DNA from: Deferribacteraceae bacterium UBA1873
Lineage (GTDB): Bacteria > Chrysiogenota > Deferribacteres > Deferribacterales > Flexistipitaceae
Assembly: GCA_002338145.1 (NCBI GenBank)
Contig: DDHP01000087.1
Location: forward strand, 2,048-17,081
DNA length: 15,034 nt
Reading direction: 5' to 3'
Shown here: piece after piece, positions 7,803-13,902 of the stretch
How positions within the stretch are numbered: the stretch's first letter is position 1
Layout: each line of letters begins with the position of its first letter
The notes under the pieces: model-generated
The model's database searches: none
Told to the model about the DNA's origin: nothing
The model's input: the letters and a program-made list of their open reading frames with translations, nothing else
Position numbers and translations under genes: made by a program

Positions 7803-8114
7803 TTATATACTGCATGCAGTGAGATTATTTTTTCTGTTCGCCATGCATGAGATTACACTATCAAGCGAATTTACACTGGCTTTATCAGTGAAAATCATAG
7901 GGATATTGTTCTTTTTACATGTTTGTTTGGCACTCTGCACCATTTTATGACTGGCATTGTCCACCATAAAAATTACAGCATCACTGTCTTTCAGGCATTT
8001 GTTGCAATTTGTGCAGTGTGTATTAAGTACACGGGTTTTGCATCCATGTTTTTTGCCCACTCTTTTATATTCTTTTTCCAGTCTTTTTAAGCCGCCTAAT
8101 ATATATACATTCAT
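7803..8114 (-). CDS. Small DUF2325-type protein with a Cys-x2-Cys-x2-Cys cluster
   Basis: A 103-residue cytoplasmic protein of unknown function. The N-terminus MNVYILGGLKRLEKEY, the later SDAVIFMVDNASHKMVQSAK and KKNNIPMIFTDKASVNS fit the DUF2325 pattern (a Rossmann-like fold with an opening I-x-G-G and a D-x-x-S-H segment). It has seven cysteines: C25, C34, C37, C40, C66, C90 and C101. H33 and the C34-x2-C37-x2-C40 run look like a metal or redox site; this is inference. The start ATG at 8114 has AAGGGG about 7 nt upstream. It lies 126 nt after amtB on the same strand but has its own promoter-like sequence at 8164-8191 and a terminator at 7761-7790, so it is probably a separate unit. Its link to nitrogen metabolism is not shown. 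Confidence 0.75.
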   Translation of the reverse strand: MNVYILGGLKRLEKEYKRVGKKHGCKTRVLNTHCTNCNKCLKDSDAVIFMVDNASHKMVQSAKQTCKKNNIPMIFTDKASVNSLDSVISCMANRKNNLTACSI

Positions 8115-8163
8115 AGATACCCCTTTCTAAAATTATTTTAAGACTATTTAAATCTTATTATTT

Positions 8164-8191
8164 ATCATAGCACAAAATAATATTGTGTCAA
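8164..8191 (-). promoter_or_regulatory. Sigma-70-type promoter with an internal palindrome for the DUF2325-type gene
   Basis: On the - strand a consensus -35 TTGACA (8191-8186) is followed by a 16-nt spacer and the -10 TATGAT (8169-8164). CACAA and TTGTG form an inverted repeat over 8171-8187 that fills the spacer and touches the -35 box. A protein bound there would block RNA polymerase. I do not recognise the regulator. The predicted transcript start is about 40-45 nt before the ATG at 8114. Confidence 0.6.
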
Positions 8192-8199
8192 TAAAAATA

Positions 8200-8213
8200 T
8201 TAGAACTATCTAA
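8200..8213 (-). terminator. Weak hairpin after amtB
   Basis: On the - strand, TTAGA (8213-8209) and TCTAA (8204-8200) can pair around 4 nt, followed by TATTTTTATT. The stem is only 5 AT-rich base pairs, so at best it is a weak terminator between amtB and the next gene. Confidence 0.25.
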
Positions 8214-8240
8214 CTTTTTTTTAGTATCATACATTTCTGT

Positions 8241-9494
8241 CTATTTACTTGTTTTTGTAAATTCAGGGTAGGCTTCCATTCCGCATTCGATAAAATCGAG
8301 CCCTTCGTACTCTTCCTCTTCACCCACACGAATGCCTATGATAAATTTCAGAATAAGCCATACTACGGAGCTGACTGCAAAAACCCATCCAAAAATACTC
8401 AAAGCACCTACTAACTGAATCCCCAACGATGCATCGGAATTTGTTATTGGAACCGCAATCAGACCCCAAATGCCTGTAACTCCATGTACGGATATTGCAC
8501 CCACGGGATCATCTATTTTCAACGTTTTATCTATAAAGATAATGGAAAAAACTACAATAATCCCTCCTGCAGCACCTATGAGTGTTGCTCCCAAAGCTGA
8601 TGGTGATGAAGGACCTGCCGTGATAGCAACAAGGCCGGCTAATGCACCGTTTAATATCATTGTTAAATCTGCCTTCTTAAACAGTATTGTTGCTATAATA
8701 AGAGCAGCAACGACCCCGCCTGCTGCCGCTGCATTGGTGTTTACAAAAACCTGAGCTACATTGTTGGCTGAAGCAATATCGGACATTTTTAGCTCAGAAC
8801 CGCCATTAAAACCGAACCACCCCATCCACAATATAAATGTACCAAGTGTTGCAAGCGGAAGATTAGCGCCGGGAATAGCATTCACTTGTCCTTTGGGGCC
8901 ATATTTCCCCTTTCTTGGACCCAAAAAAATGGCGCCTGAGAGGGCAGCTGACGCTCCGGCAAGATGAACGATACCAGAGCCTGCATAGTCTGAGAATCCC
9001 ATTGCACTCAACCATCCTCCGCCCCATGTCCAGAAACCTTCCACAGGGTAAATGAAACCGGTCAGTAAAACAGAGAAAATGACAAATGCCCATAATTTCA
9101 TCCTTTCAGCAACTGCGCCGGAAACTATTGACATCGCAGTGGCAACAAAAACCACCTGGAAAAAGAAGTCTGACCTTGCCGAATAGTAGGGAGCAGTCTC
9201 ACCACCGAATAGAATATCTGTAGCAGTATTTTCTGAGCCTATCAAAAAACCAAAGTTTGGCAAAATCCCTCCGGCATTGCTTGAATACATAATATAGTAA
9301 CCTATTAGCAAATACATTACACATGCCATTGCAAACAGAACAACATTCTTTGTTAAAATAACCGTTGTATTTTTAGACCTGACGAGACCAGCTTCAAGCA
9401 TAGCAAAACCAGCCGCCATCCACATAACGAACGCGCCACATATTAAAAAATAAAATGTATCAACTGCATAACTTAATTGTGTAAAACTTTCCAT
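8241..9494 (-). CDS. amtB: Ammonium channel/transporter AmtB
   Basis: A 417-residue inner-membrane Amt/Rh protein that takes up ammonium. It has the usual length and about 11 membrane helices. The twin pore histidines are present as H177 (GSGIVHLAG) and H337 (AISVHGVTG), with the structural D169 (SDYAGS) just before the first. The phenylalanine-rich pore entrance (DFFFQ, about 109-113) is also present. There is no cleavable signal peptide, in contrast to E. coli AmtB. The cytoplasmic tail GEEEEYEGLDFIECGMEAYPEF keeps the GLD...G-x-E-A-Y pattern that contacts GlnK, but has ECGM where many family members have EHGE. GGAGGT at 9507-9502 precedes the ATG. The glnK gene lies 24 nt upstream on the same strand, the classic operon in which GlnK plugs the channel when nitrogen is plentiful. 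Confidence 0.97.
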   Translation of the reverse strand: MESFTQLSYAVDTFYFLICGAFVMWMAAGFAMLEAGLVRSKNTTVILTKNVVLFAMACVMYLLIGYYIMYSSNAGGILPNFGFLIGSENTATDILFGGETAPYYSARSDFFFQVVFVATAMSIVSGAVAERMKLWAFVIFSVLLTGFIYPVEGFWTWGGGWLSAMGFSDYAGSGIVHLAGASAALSGAIFLGPRKGKYGPKGQVNAIPGANLPLATLGTFILWMGWFGFNGGSELKMSDIASANNVAQVFVNTNAAAAGGVVAALIIATILFKKADLTMILNGALAGLVAITAGPSSPSALGATLIGAAGGIIVVFSIIFIDKTLKIDDPVGAISVHGVTGIWGLIAVPITNSDASLGIQLVGALSIFGWVFAVSSVVWLILKFIIGIRVGEEEEYEGLDFIECGMEAYPEFTKTSK

Positions 9495-9518
9495 ATCTCA
9501 TACCTCCGAAAATTTATA

Positions 9519-9857
9519 TTATAATGCTTCTATCCCTTTTTCCCCGGTTCGGATACGAACAGCTTCCTCCACTGGAAAAACAAATACTTTACCGTCACCA
9601 ATACGACCGGTCTTTGCAGAAAAGACAATTTTTTCCACTACAATTTCCACCTGGTCATCTGCAACAACAACCTCAACCTGCACTTTCGGAACAAAATCGA
9701 TTTTGTATTCTGCTCCGCGGTAAAGCTCGCTATGACCTTTCTGCCTGCCGTAGCCCTTGACTTCGTTTACTGTCATGCCGATTATACCAATCTCCATCAG
9801 GGCATTTTTGACATCATCAAGCTTGTGTGGTTTTAGAATTCCTCTGATAAGTTTCAT
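9519..9857 (-). CDS. glnK: PII nitrogen regulatory protein (GlnK/GlnB)
   Basis: A 112-residue trimeric PII signal protein, standard length. It senses ATP/ADP and 2-oxoglutarate and controls AmtB and other nitrogen targets. The opening MKLIRGILKPHKLDDVKNAL, the T-loop YGRQKGHSELYRGAEY with the uridylylation-type Tyr51, the B-loop TGRIGDGKVFVFPVEEA and the C-loop IRTGEKG are all intact. Gln39 (GYGRQKG), which binds 2-oxoglutarate with Mg-ATP, is present. I prefer glnK over glnB because amtB follows 24 nt downstream and a sigma-54-type promoter lies just upstream; the protein sequence alone does not separate the two. GGAGG at 9867-9863 precedes the ATG by 5 nt. Whether Tyr51 is modified depends on a GlnD enzyme not in the window. 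Confidence 0.96.
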   Translation of the reverse strand: MKLIRGILKPHKLDDVKNALMEIGIIGMTVNEVKGYGRQKGHSELYRGAEYKIDFVPKVQVEVVVADDQVEIVVEKIVFSAKTGRIGDGKVFVFPVEEAVRIRTGEKGIEAL

Positions 9858-9886
9858 TAAAACCTCCTGCTTTGTTTTATTTATTC

Positions 9887-9905
9887 AAAGCAACAAAAAG
9901 GCCAA
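9887..9905 (-). promoter_or_regulatory. Sigma-54 (RpoN) promoter of glnK-amtB
   Basis: On the - strand TTGGCC...GTTGCTTT gives GG (9903-9902), exactly 10 nt, then GC (9891-9890), the defining -24/-12 spacing. The flanking bases (T-T before GG, T-T before GC) also fit. The predicted start near 9878 leaves a short leader with the GGAGG site at 9867-9863. Sigma-54 control of glnK-amtB by NtrC under nitrogen limitation is well established in proteobacteria; its use here is inferred. No clear NtrC site is visible; a palindrome ACCAATTGGT at 9913-9922 is the only nearby candidate element. Confidence 0.75.
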
Positions 9906-10141
9906 GTTGATAACCAATTGGTAAATATTATAATTTTTCATAAAATACTATATAAAAAAGTTTTATATGACTATATTTTAATCAATTATCGAAAACTTGA
10001 TTATTTTTTAATCATGCAAGAGCTTTTAATAAATAAAGGAAAAAAGTATAATTATCAAAATTTAGGTATCACCAATATTTCAGTTCAGGTCCGGAAACCG
10101 AAAAACGTCAGTGCCATGCGATGTCTATTTCATATCTATTT
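9906..10141. other. AT-rich intergenic DNA upstream of glnK
   Basis: No gene is supported. It contains the palindrome ACCAATTGGT (9913-9922) close to the glnK promoter and a weak hairpin TAATCAA/TTGATTA (9979-9985 with 9997-10003) followed by a T-run on the + strand. A reading frame at 9918-10148 lacks a ribosome-binding site and shows only low-complexity AT-driven residues. A GC-richer bit at 10085-10125 has no assignment. Activator sites for glnK would be expected here but none is recognisable. Confidence 0.4.
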
Positions 10142-10339
10142 ATTATAAGCAGAAATGCATATATATTTGTTATATAAGAATAGAGATTTCTCGGTTCCAC
10201 TTCGTTTCACTCGCCCTGTTAAATCCATCTCCGATGGACTGCCTTCGGCAATATTTAAATAGGTTTACCCTGTTAAATATCAGCTTTGCTGATAAACCGA
10301 AGGTCATTTAACAGAGCAAGGGTGACAAGTATCAAATGT

Positions 10340-10378
10340 GTCATCTTGAGCGGAGCAAAGCGAAGTCGAGAGATCTCT
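10340..10378 (+). repeat. 39-bp repeat unit, copy 1
   Basis: Starts GTCATCTTGAGCGGAGCAAA and ends GTCGAGAGATCTCT. It is the same length and has the same ends as the unit at 10428-10466 but a diverged middle. A 20-bp match to its end also occurs at 7544-7563. Confidence 0.65.
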
Positions 10379-10427
10379 ACCGTTGTTTGACAAAAAACCT
10401 TTCTGTTTTACTCAGGACGATAATTTT

Positions 10428-10466
10428 GTCATTTCGACCGAAACGGAGTGGAGTGGAGAGATCTCT
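10428..10466 (+). repeat. 39-bp repeat unit, copy 2
   Basis: Starts GTCATTTCGACCGAAACGGA and ends GTGGAGAGATCTCT. Its closest relative is the inverted copy at 7617-7579, with only about two base differences. The terminal AGAGATCTCT (10457-10466) is a perfect palindrome. Confidence 0.7.
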
Positions 10467-10515
10467 TTTACTTAATCCTATATGCTAAATAAATATACAG
10501 TTATGCTTAGTAATT

Positions 10516-10748
10516 GCCTTTTCTGCGATTCTTTTGTATTTGGTTTTTTCAATTTGTTAATGATATGTGAACATGAGCTATTAGGTTTATATTTACATTT
10601 TTATTTAAGTGGAAAAAACAACACGTTTTAGTAAAACTTACCGTTACTGACTTGTTATAAACACTGTAAAAACAGAATTATGGATTAATATTGTCATTTT
10701 TTAATATAATTGAGACAGAAACTATGCGATATATCAAACATTTTTCTA
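10516..10748. other. AT-rich intergenic DNA upstream of livJ
   Basis: No gene, RNA or clear binding site is recognised. Short imperfect palindromes occur but none stands out above the AT background. I looked for a sigma-54 GG-N10-GC pattern here and found none, in contrast to glnK. Confidence 0.4.
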
Positions 10749-10775
10749 TTGCAATATTTTGAACTTAATTATAAT
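10749..10775 (+). promoter_or_regulatory. Possible sigma-70 promoter of the liv operon
   Basis: TTGCAA (10749-10754) and TATAAT (10770-10775) are separated by 15 nt, slightly short of the ideal 17. The -10 box is perfect and lies 29 nt before the livJ start. The AT-rich setting makes chance matches likely, so confidence is moderate. Confidence 0.4.
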
Positions 10776-10804
10776 ATTATTAAAATGTACATAGGGAGGT
10801 ATCT

Positions 10805-12010
10805 ATGTTTTCCAGAAAGTTGTTATTAATGCTTACAAGTTTTTTGCTTGTTTTTGCATTTAGTTTTTCCGCTTATGCGGAGAATGTTATCAAATTGGGG
10901 TGTGCCATTTCTTTTACAGGTTCAAAGAGCAGAACCGGTAAGCTTTATGTGGATTCCTACAAATTTGCCGTAGACAAAGTTAATGAAATGGGTGGAGTTA
11001 ATGTGAACGGCAAAAACTACAAGTTTGAACTGGTATTCTACGATGACAAAAGTGACCCGACGGAAAGTGCCAGATTGGTTGAAAAGCTGATAACTGTAGA
11101 TAAGGTTGACTTCTTATTAGGCCCCTACAGCAGTGGTATAACAATTCCAAGTAGTATTGTTGCCAGAAGATACCGCATTCCAATGATAGAAGGTGGCGGT
11201 GCTTCCAGTAAGATATTTGATAAAGGCAATAAATATATTTTTGGAACTTTGCCAAGAGCGGGAGACTATTTCAGATCTACGTTAGAGTTTCTGACAAAGC
11301 AGGATCCCAGGCCGGAGAAAATAGCTATTCTTTATGCTGATGATAAATTTGATGTGAGTGTTGGAGAGGGTGCGAAAGCCATTGCTGAAGAGATGGGATT
11401 TGAAGTGGTTGAGTTTGAAAAGTATTCCGAAGGTGCTTCCGATTTTACTTCAGCCATTACAAAGGCTAAGAAAGCAGGAGCCGAAGCAACCCTTGTTGCC
11501 GGGCATACCGAAGAAGCTATTAATTTTATCCAGCAGTCTAAAGAGCTGAATTATTCACCAAATCTTCTTGCTTTGACAGTCGGACCATCCGAGGCCGATT
11601 TCAGAAAAGCTTTGGGTAAAGATGCAAACTATATTTACGGTGTTGCTTCCTGGTCTGCTGAAATGAATTTTGAAGGAACATTGTTCGAAGACACCCAGGC
11701 TTTTGTTAAGCAGTTTACGGACAAATTCGGTTATGACCCGGATTATCATAATGCATCCGGTGTTGCAGATGTAGCTATATATAAAGACGCTGTAGAAAGA
11801 GCAAATTCCCTGGATCCGCAAAAGGTAAGGGATGCAGTTGCCGCTACTTCCGGTCTGAAAACGATATACGGACCGGTGGATTTCATGGATAACGGTCAAA
11901 TTATAGGCTCAAGTGTTGTCCTGCAGATTTTGGACGGCAAAGTCAGGCAGGTCTATCCGGCAAGCGGGTATGATGCTGTTTATCCGATGCCCGAATGGGA
12001 TAAAAGATAA
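10805..12010 (+). CDS. livJ: Branched-chain/hydrophobic amino-acid ABC importer, periplasmic binding protein
   Basis: A 401-residue secreted receptor of the LivJ (periplasmic binding protein type I) family that captures amino acids and delivers them to the LivHM channel. A signal peptide covers residues 1-25 with cleavage after AYA. The mature start ENVIKLGCAISFTGSKSRTG, the later YDDKSDPTESARLVEKLIT, DFLLGPYSSG and KIAILYADDKFDVSVGEGA are the family's usual blocks of the two ligand-binding lobes. It is a little longer than E. coli LivJ (about 367). GGGAGGT (10794-10800) gives a strong ribosome-binding site. All other subunits follow on the same strand. The ligand is uncertain: members of this family also bind urea, amides or aromatic acids, so the symbol reflects the family. 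Confidence 0.9.
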   Translation: MFSRKLLLMLTSFLLVFAFSFSAYAENVIKLGCAISFTGSKSRTGKLYVDSYKFAVDKVNEMGGVNVNGKNYKFELVFYDDKSDPTESARLVEKLITVDKVDFLLGPYSSGITIPSSIVARRYRIPMIEGGGASSKIFDKGNKYIFGTLPRAGDYFRSTLEFLTKQDPRPEKIAILYADDKFDVSVGEGAKAIAEEMGFEVVEFEKYSEGASDFTSAITKAKKAGAEATLVAGHTEEAINFIQQSKELNYSPNLLALTVGPSEADFRKALGKDANYIYGVASWSAEMNFEGTLFEDTQAFVKQFTDKFGYDPDYHNASGVADVAIYKDAVERANSLDPQKVRDAVAATSGLKTIYGPVDFMDNGQIIGSSVVLQILDGKVRQVYPASGYDAVYPMPEWDKR

Positions 12011-12022
12011 ACAATAGCTTAT

Positions 12023-12063
12023 GATACCCCGATTAAAAGTCGGGGTATCTTATTTTATTTTTT
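12023..12063 (+). terminator. Strong hairpin with T-rich tail between livJ and livH
   Basis: GATACCCCGA (12023-12032) pairs perfectly with TCGGGGTATC (12040-12049) around a 7-nt loop, followed by a T-rich tail to 12063. It lies 12 nt after the livJ stop and only 15 nt before the livH start. It probably acts as a partial terminator, giving more binding protein than permease, and also protects the 3' end of the livJ message. No separate promoter for livH is visible. Confidence 0.85.
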
Positions 12064-12077
12064 AATCGGAGAAGAAT

Positions 12078-12935
12078 ATGCTTACTCAGATACTCATAAA
12101 CGGTATTCTCAAGGGCGGTCTGTATGCGCTGATGGCTATGGGAATGTCGCTGATTTGGGGAGTTATGAACATAATCAACATTGCACATGGCTCTTTTATT
12201 ATGCTGGGTGCTTATACCACATATTGGTTTTTTACCCTTTATGGAATGGATCCTTTTGTTAGTATACTGCTTTCAATGGTTTTAATATTTTTCTTAGGTT
12301 TTTTTATACAAAAATACATTATTAATTTTGTTATAGGCGCCAGCTTATTTATCACCCTTTTACTTGCTTTCGGTATAGAAATTCTGATTAATAATCTGGC
12401 TTTGCTCTTCTGGACTGCTGACGTTAAAAGTGTACAGGTGACATATGGAGGTGCCAATACTGAAATATTGGGTGCTGTTATTCCCACTGTCAGGCTTTTG
12501 GCCTTTTTGCTGGCAATAGCTGTATCAGTAATTCTTTTTATAATTATGAATAAAACGTGGCTGGGAAGGGCAATCAGAAGCACCGCTCAGGATCTGGAAG
12601 CGGCGAGACTTAATGGTGTGAATGTTGGGAACATTTATTCGATTACATTTGGAATCGGGACTGCAGTGGCAGCGGCAGCAGGTACACTCTGGGCAGTAAT
12701 TTTCCCCATAAGTCCGACAATGGGCGGGCATCTTACGTTAAAATCCTTTGTCGTAACCATTATCGGAGGACTGGGAACTATGATGGGACCTTTGGTGGGA
12801 GGATTGTCCCTGGGAATAGTGGAGTCCCTGGGCACAAACTGGTTTGGTTCGACTTTTGAAAACCTGATCAGCTTTACAATATTGGTACTTGTTTTGATAT
12901 TTAAACCAAACGGTATTCTTGGGAAAAAGGAATGA
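12078..12935 (+). CDS. livH: Amino-acid ABC importer permease LivH
   Basis: A 285-residue inner-membrane subunit with about eight hydrophobic helices, one half of the LivHM channel. The start ILINGILKGGLYALMAMGMS and NIINIAHGSFIMLGAY are the standard opening of the family. The cytoplasmic coupling loop that docks on the ATPases reads GRAIRSTAQDLEAARLNGVN at about residues 165-185. The end LVLIFKPNGILGKKE is typical. GGAGAAG (12068-12074) precedes the ATG. It follows livJ after a terminator-like hairpin and is followed by livM, which starts 4 nt after its stop. Length and motifs are normal. Confidence 0.94.
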   Translation: MLTQILINGILKGGLYALMAMGMSLIWGVMNIINIAHGSFIMLGAYTTYWFFTLYGMDPFVSILLSMVLIFFLGFFIQKYIINFVIGASLFITLLLAFGIEILINNLALLFWTADVKSVQVTYGGANTEILGAVIPTVRLLAFLLAIAVSVILFIIMNKTWLGRAIRSTAQDLEAARLNGVNVGNIYSITFGIGTAVAAAAGTLWAVIFPISPTMGGHLTLKSFVVTIIGGLGTMMGPLVGGLSLGIVESLGTNWFGSTFENLISFTILVLVLIFKPNGILGKKE

Positions 12936-12939
12936 TATT

Positions 12940-13899
12940 ATGAAGGGGACATTGTTCGGATTTGCTCTAATTATAATAATCGGTATATTTGTACCTTTTA
13001 CTGCGGGTAATTTTACAATAAGGCTTGCAACGGATATAGTAATTTTTGCAATCCTTGCCAGCAGCTGGAATATTATAGGCGGCTACACAGGCTATGCCTC
13101 ATTTGGAAATATCGTTTTCTTCGGTGTAGGGGCATATGCTACGGCAGTTTTAATGTCAAAAGCCGGTCTGGGTTTTTATCCAGCTCTTATTTTAAGTGGA
13201 CTGATAGCCTGTGTTTACGGTTTTGCCATAGGCTTTCCCATACTAAGATTAAAAGGACATTATTTTGCCATTGCAACGCTTGGTCTGGCTGAGGCGACAA
13301 AAGCTCTGGTACAGAACCTCGGTTTAACCGAAGGAAATTCAGGGATGTATCTGCCCATGCCTGAAATGGGAATAGATGCATCATATATGTTTTTTTACTT
13401 TAATGCTTTGGGGATTTTATTGATACTGTTGATTGTCATGTATTTTATACTTAATTCGAAGCTCGGGTACGGTTTTGTTGCAATCAGGGAAGATGAGGAT
13501 GCTGCGGATTCCCTGGGTATAAACACTACAATCTTTAAAAGCATATCTTTTGGTTTAAGCGGTCTTTTCACCGGAATGGCGGGCAGTGTTTACGCATATC
13601 AACAGGGATTTATTAAGCCGGAACCCGTTTTTATAGTGACCAAGACCGTTAAGATGATTGTTATGGCTGTTTTTGGCGGTGTTGGCAGTTTGTTCGGCCC
13701 CGTTATCGGAGCTGTCTCAATTGAATTGATTTCAAATTATCTGTCGGAGCATTTTCTGGTGATACATACAATATTTTTCGGCAGCATAATAATTCTTGCC
13801 GTAATTTTTGCCCCAAAAGGAATTATGGATATTATTACAGCAAGAAAGAAACTGGGTTTGAGTTATTTTCTTGAAAATATCAGAAAGAACAGAGTGTGA
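12940..13899 (+). CDS. livM: Amino-acid ABC importer permease LivM
   Basis: A 319-residue inner-membrane subunit, the partner of LivH. I start it at ATG 12940, 4 nt past the livH stop, with AAGGA at 12927-12931 as ribosome-binding site. An upstream TTG at 12919 would overlap the end of livH and add seven unlike residues. Family blocks include SWNIIGGYTGYASFGNIVFFGVGAY near residues 43-67, the coupling loop AIREDEDAADSLGIN at about 185-200 and GGVGSLFGPVIGA at about 247-259. The end VIFAPKGIMDIITARKKLGL is usual. Length is close to other LivM proteins without the long N-terminal extension found in E. coli. The ATPase gene livG begins 3 nt after the stop. Confidence 0.93.
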   Translation: MKGTLFGFALIIIIGIFVPFTAGNFTIRLATDIVIFAILASSWNIIGGYTGYASFGNIVFFGVGAYATAVLMSKAGLGFYPALILSGLIACVYGFAIGFPILRLKGHYFAIATLGLAEATKALVQNLGLTEGNSGMYLPMPEMGIDASYMFFYFNALGILLILLIVMYFILNSKLGYGFVAIREDEDAADSLGINTTIFKSISFGLSGLFTGMAGSVYAYQQGFIKPEPVFIVTKTVKMIVMAVFGGVGSLFGPVIGAVSIELISNYLSEHFLVIHTIFFGSIIILAVIFAPKGIMDIITARKKLGLSYFLENIRKNRV

Positions 13900-13902
13900 A
13901 TT

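Larger units (their letters stand above)
10142..10515 (+). repeat. MITE-like dispersed element, copy B
   Basis: About 374 bp with imperfect inverted ends. The left end (10142-10175) reads ATTATAAGCAGAAATGCATA then TATATTTGTTATA. The right end (10515-10480, reversed) reads ATTACTAAGCATAACTGTAT then ATTTATTTAGCATATA. Inside are CTGTTAAAT (10216-10224 and 10270-10278) and its complement ATTTAACAG (10306-10314), several small hairpins (for example CAGCTTTGCTG at 10281-10291) and two copies of a 39-bp unit (10340-10378 and 10428-10466), each ending in the palindrome AGAGATCTCT. Copy A at 7544-7755 is an inverted, shorter relative. No transposase gene is present, so movement would need a helper elsewhere. 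Boundaries are approximate. Confidence 0.7.

Noticed and set aside
9918..10148. 76-codon + strand open frame upstream of the repeat
   Set aside because: AT-driven I/Y/K/L-rich residues, no ribosome-binding site, no family resemblance, and it overlaps the glnK upstream control region.
10111..10311. 66-codon + strand open frame
   Set aside because: Translation of repeat copy B; it shares residues with the - strand frame at 7496-7762 only because the DNA is repeated.
10142..10515. CRISPR-like array from the repeated 39-bp units
   Set aside because: Only two units in tandem order, diverged in the middle, with palindromic ends and no regular spacers; no cas genes nearby.
12919..12939. Upstream TTG start for livM
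   Set aside because: It overlaps the livH coding end and has no ribosome-binding site; ATG 12940 has AAGGA at a good distance and a typical N-terminus.
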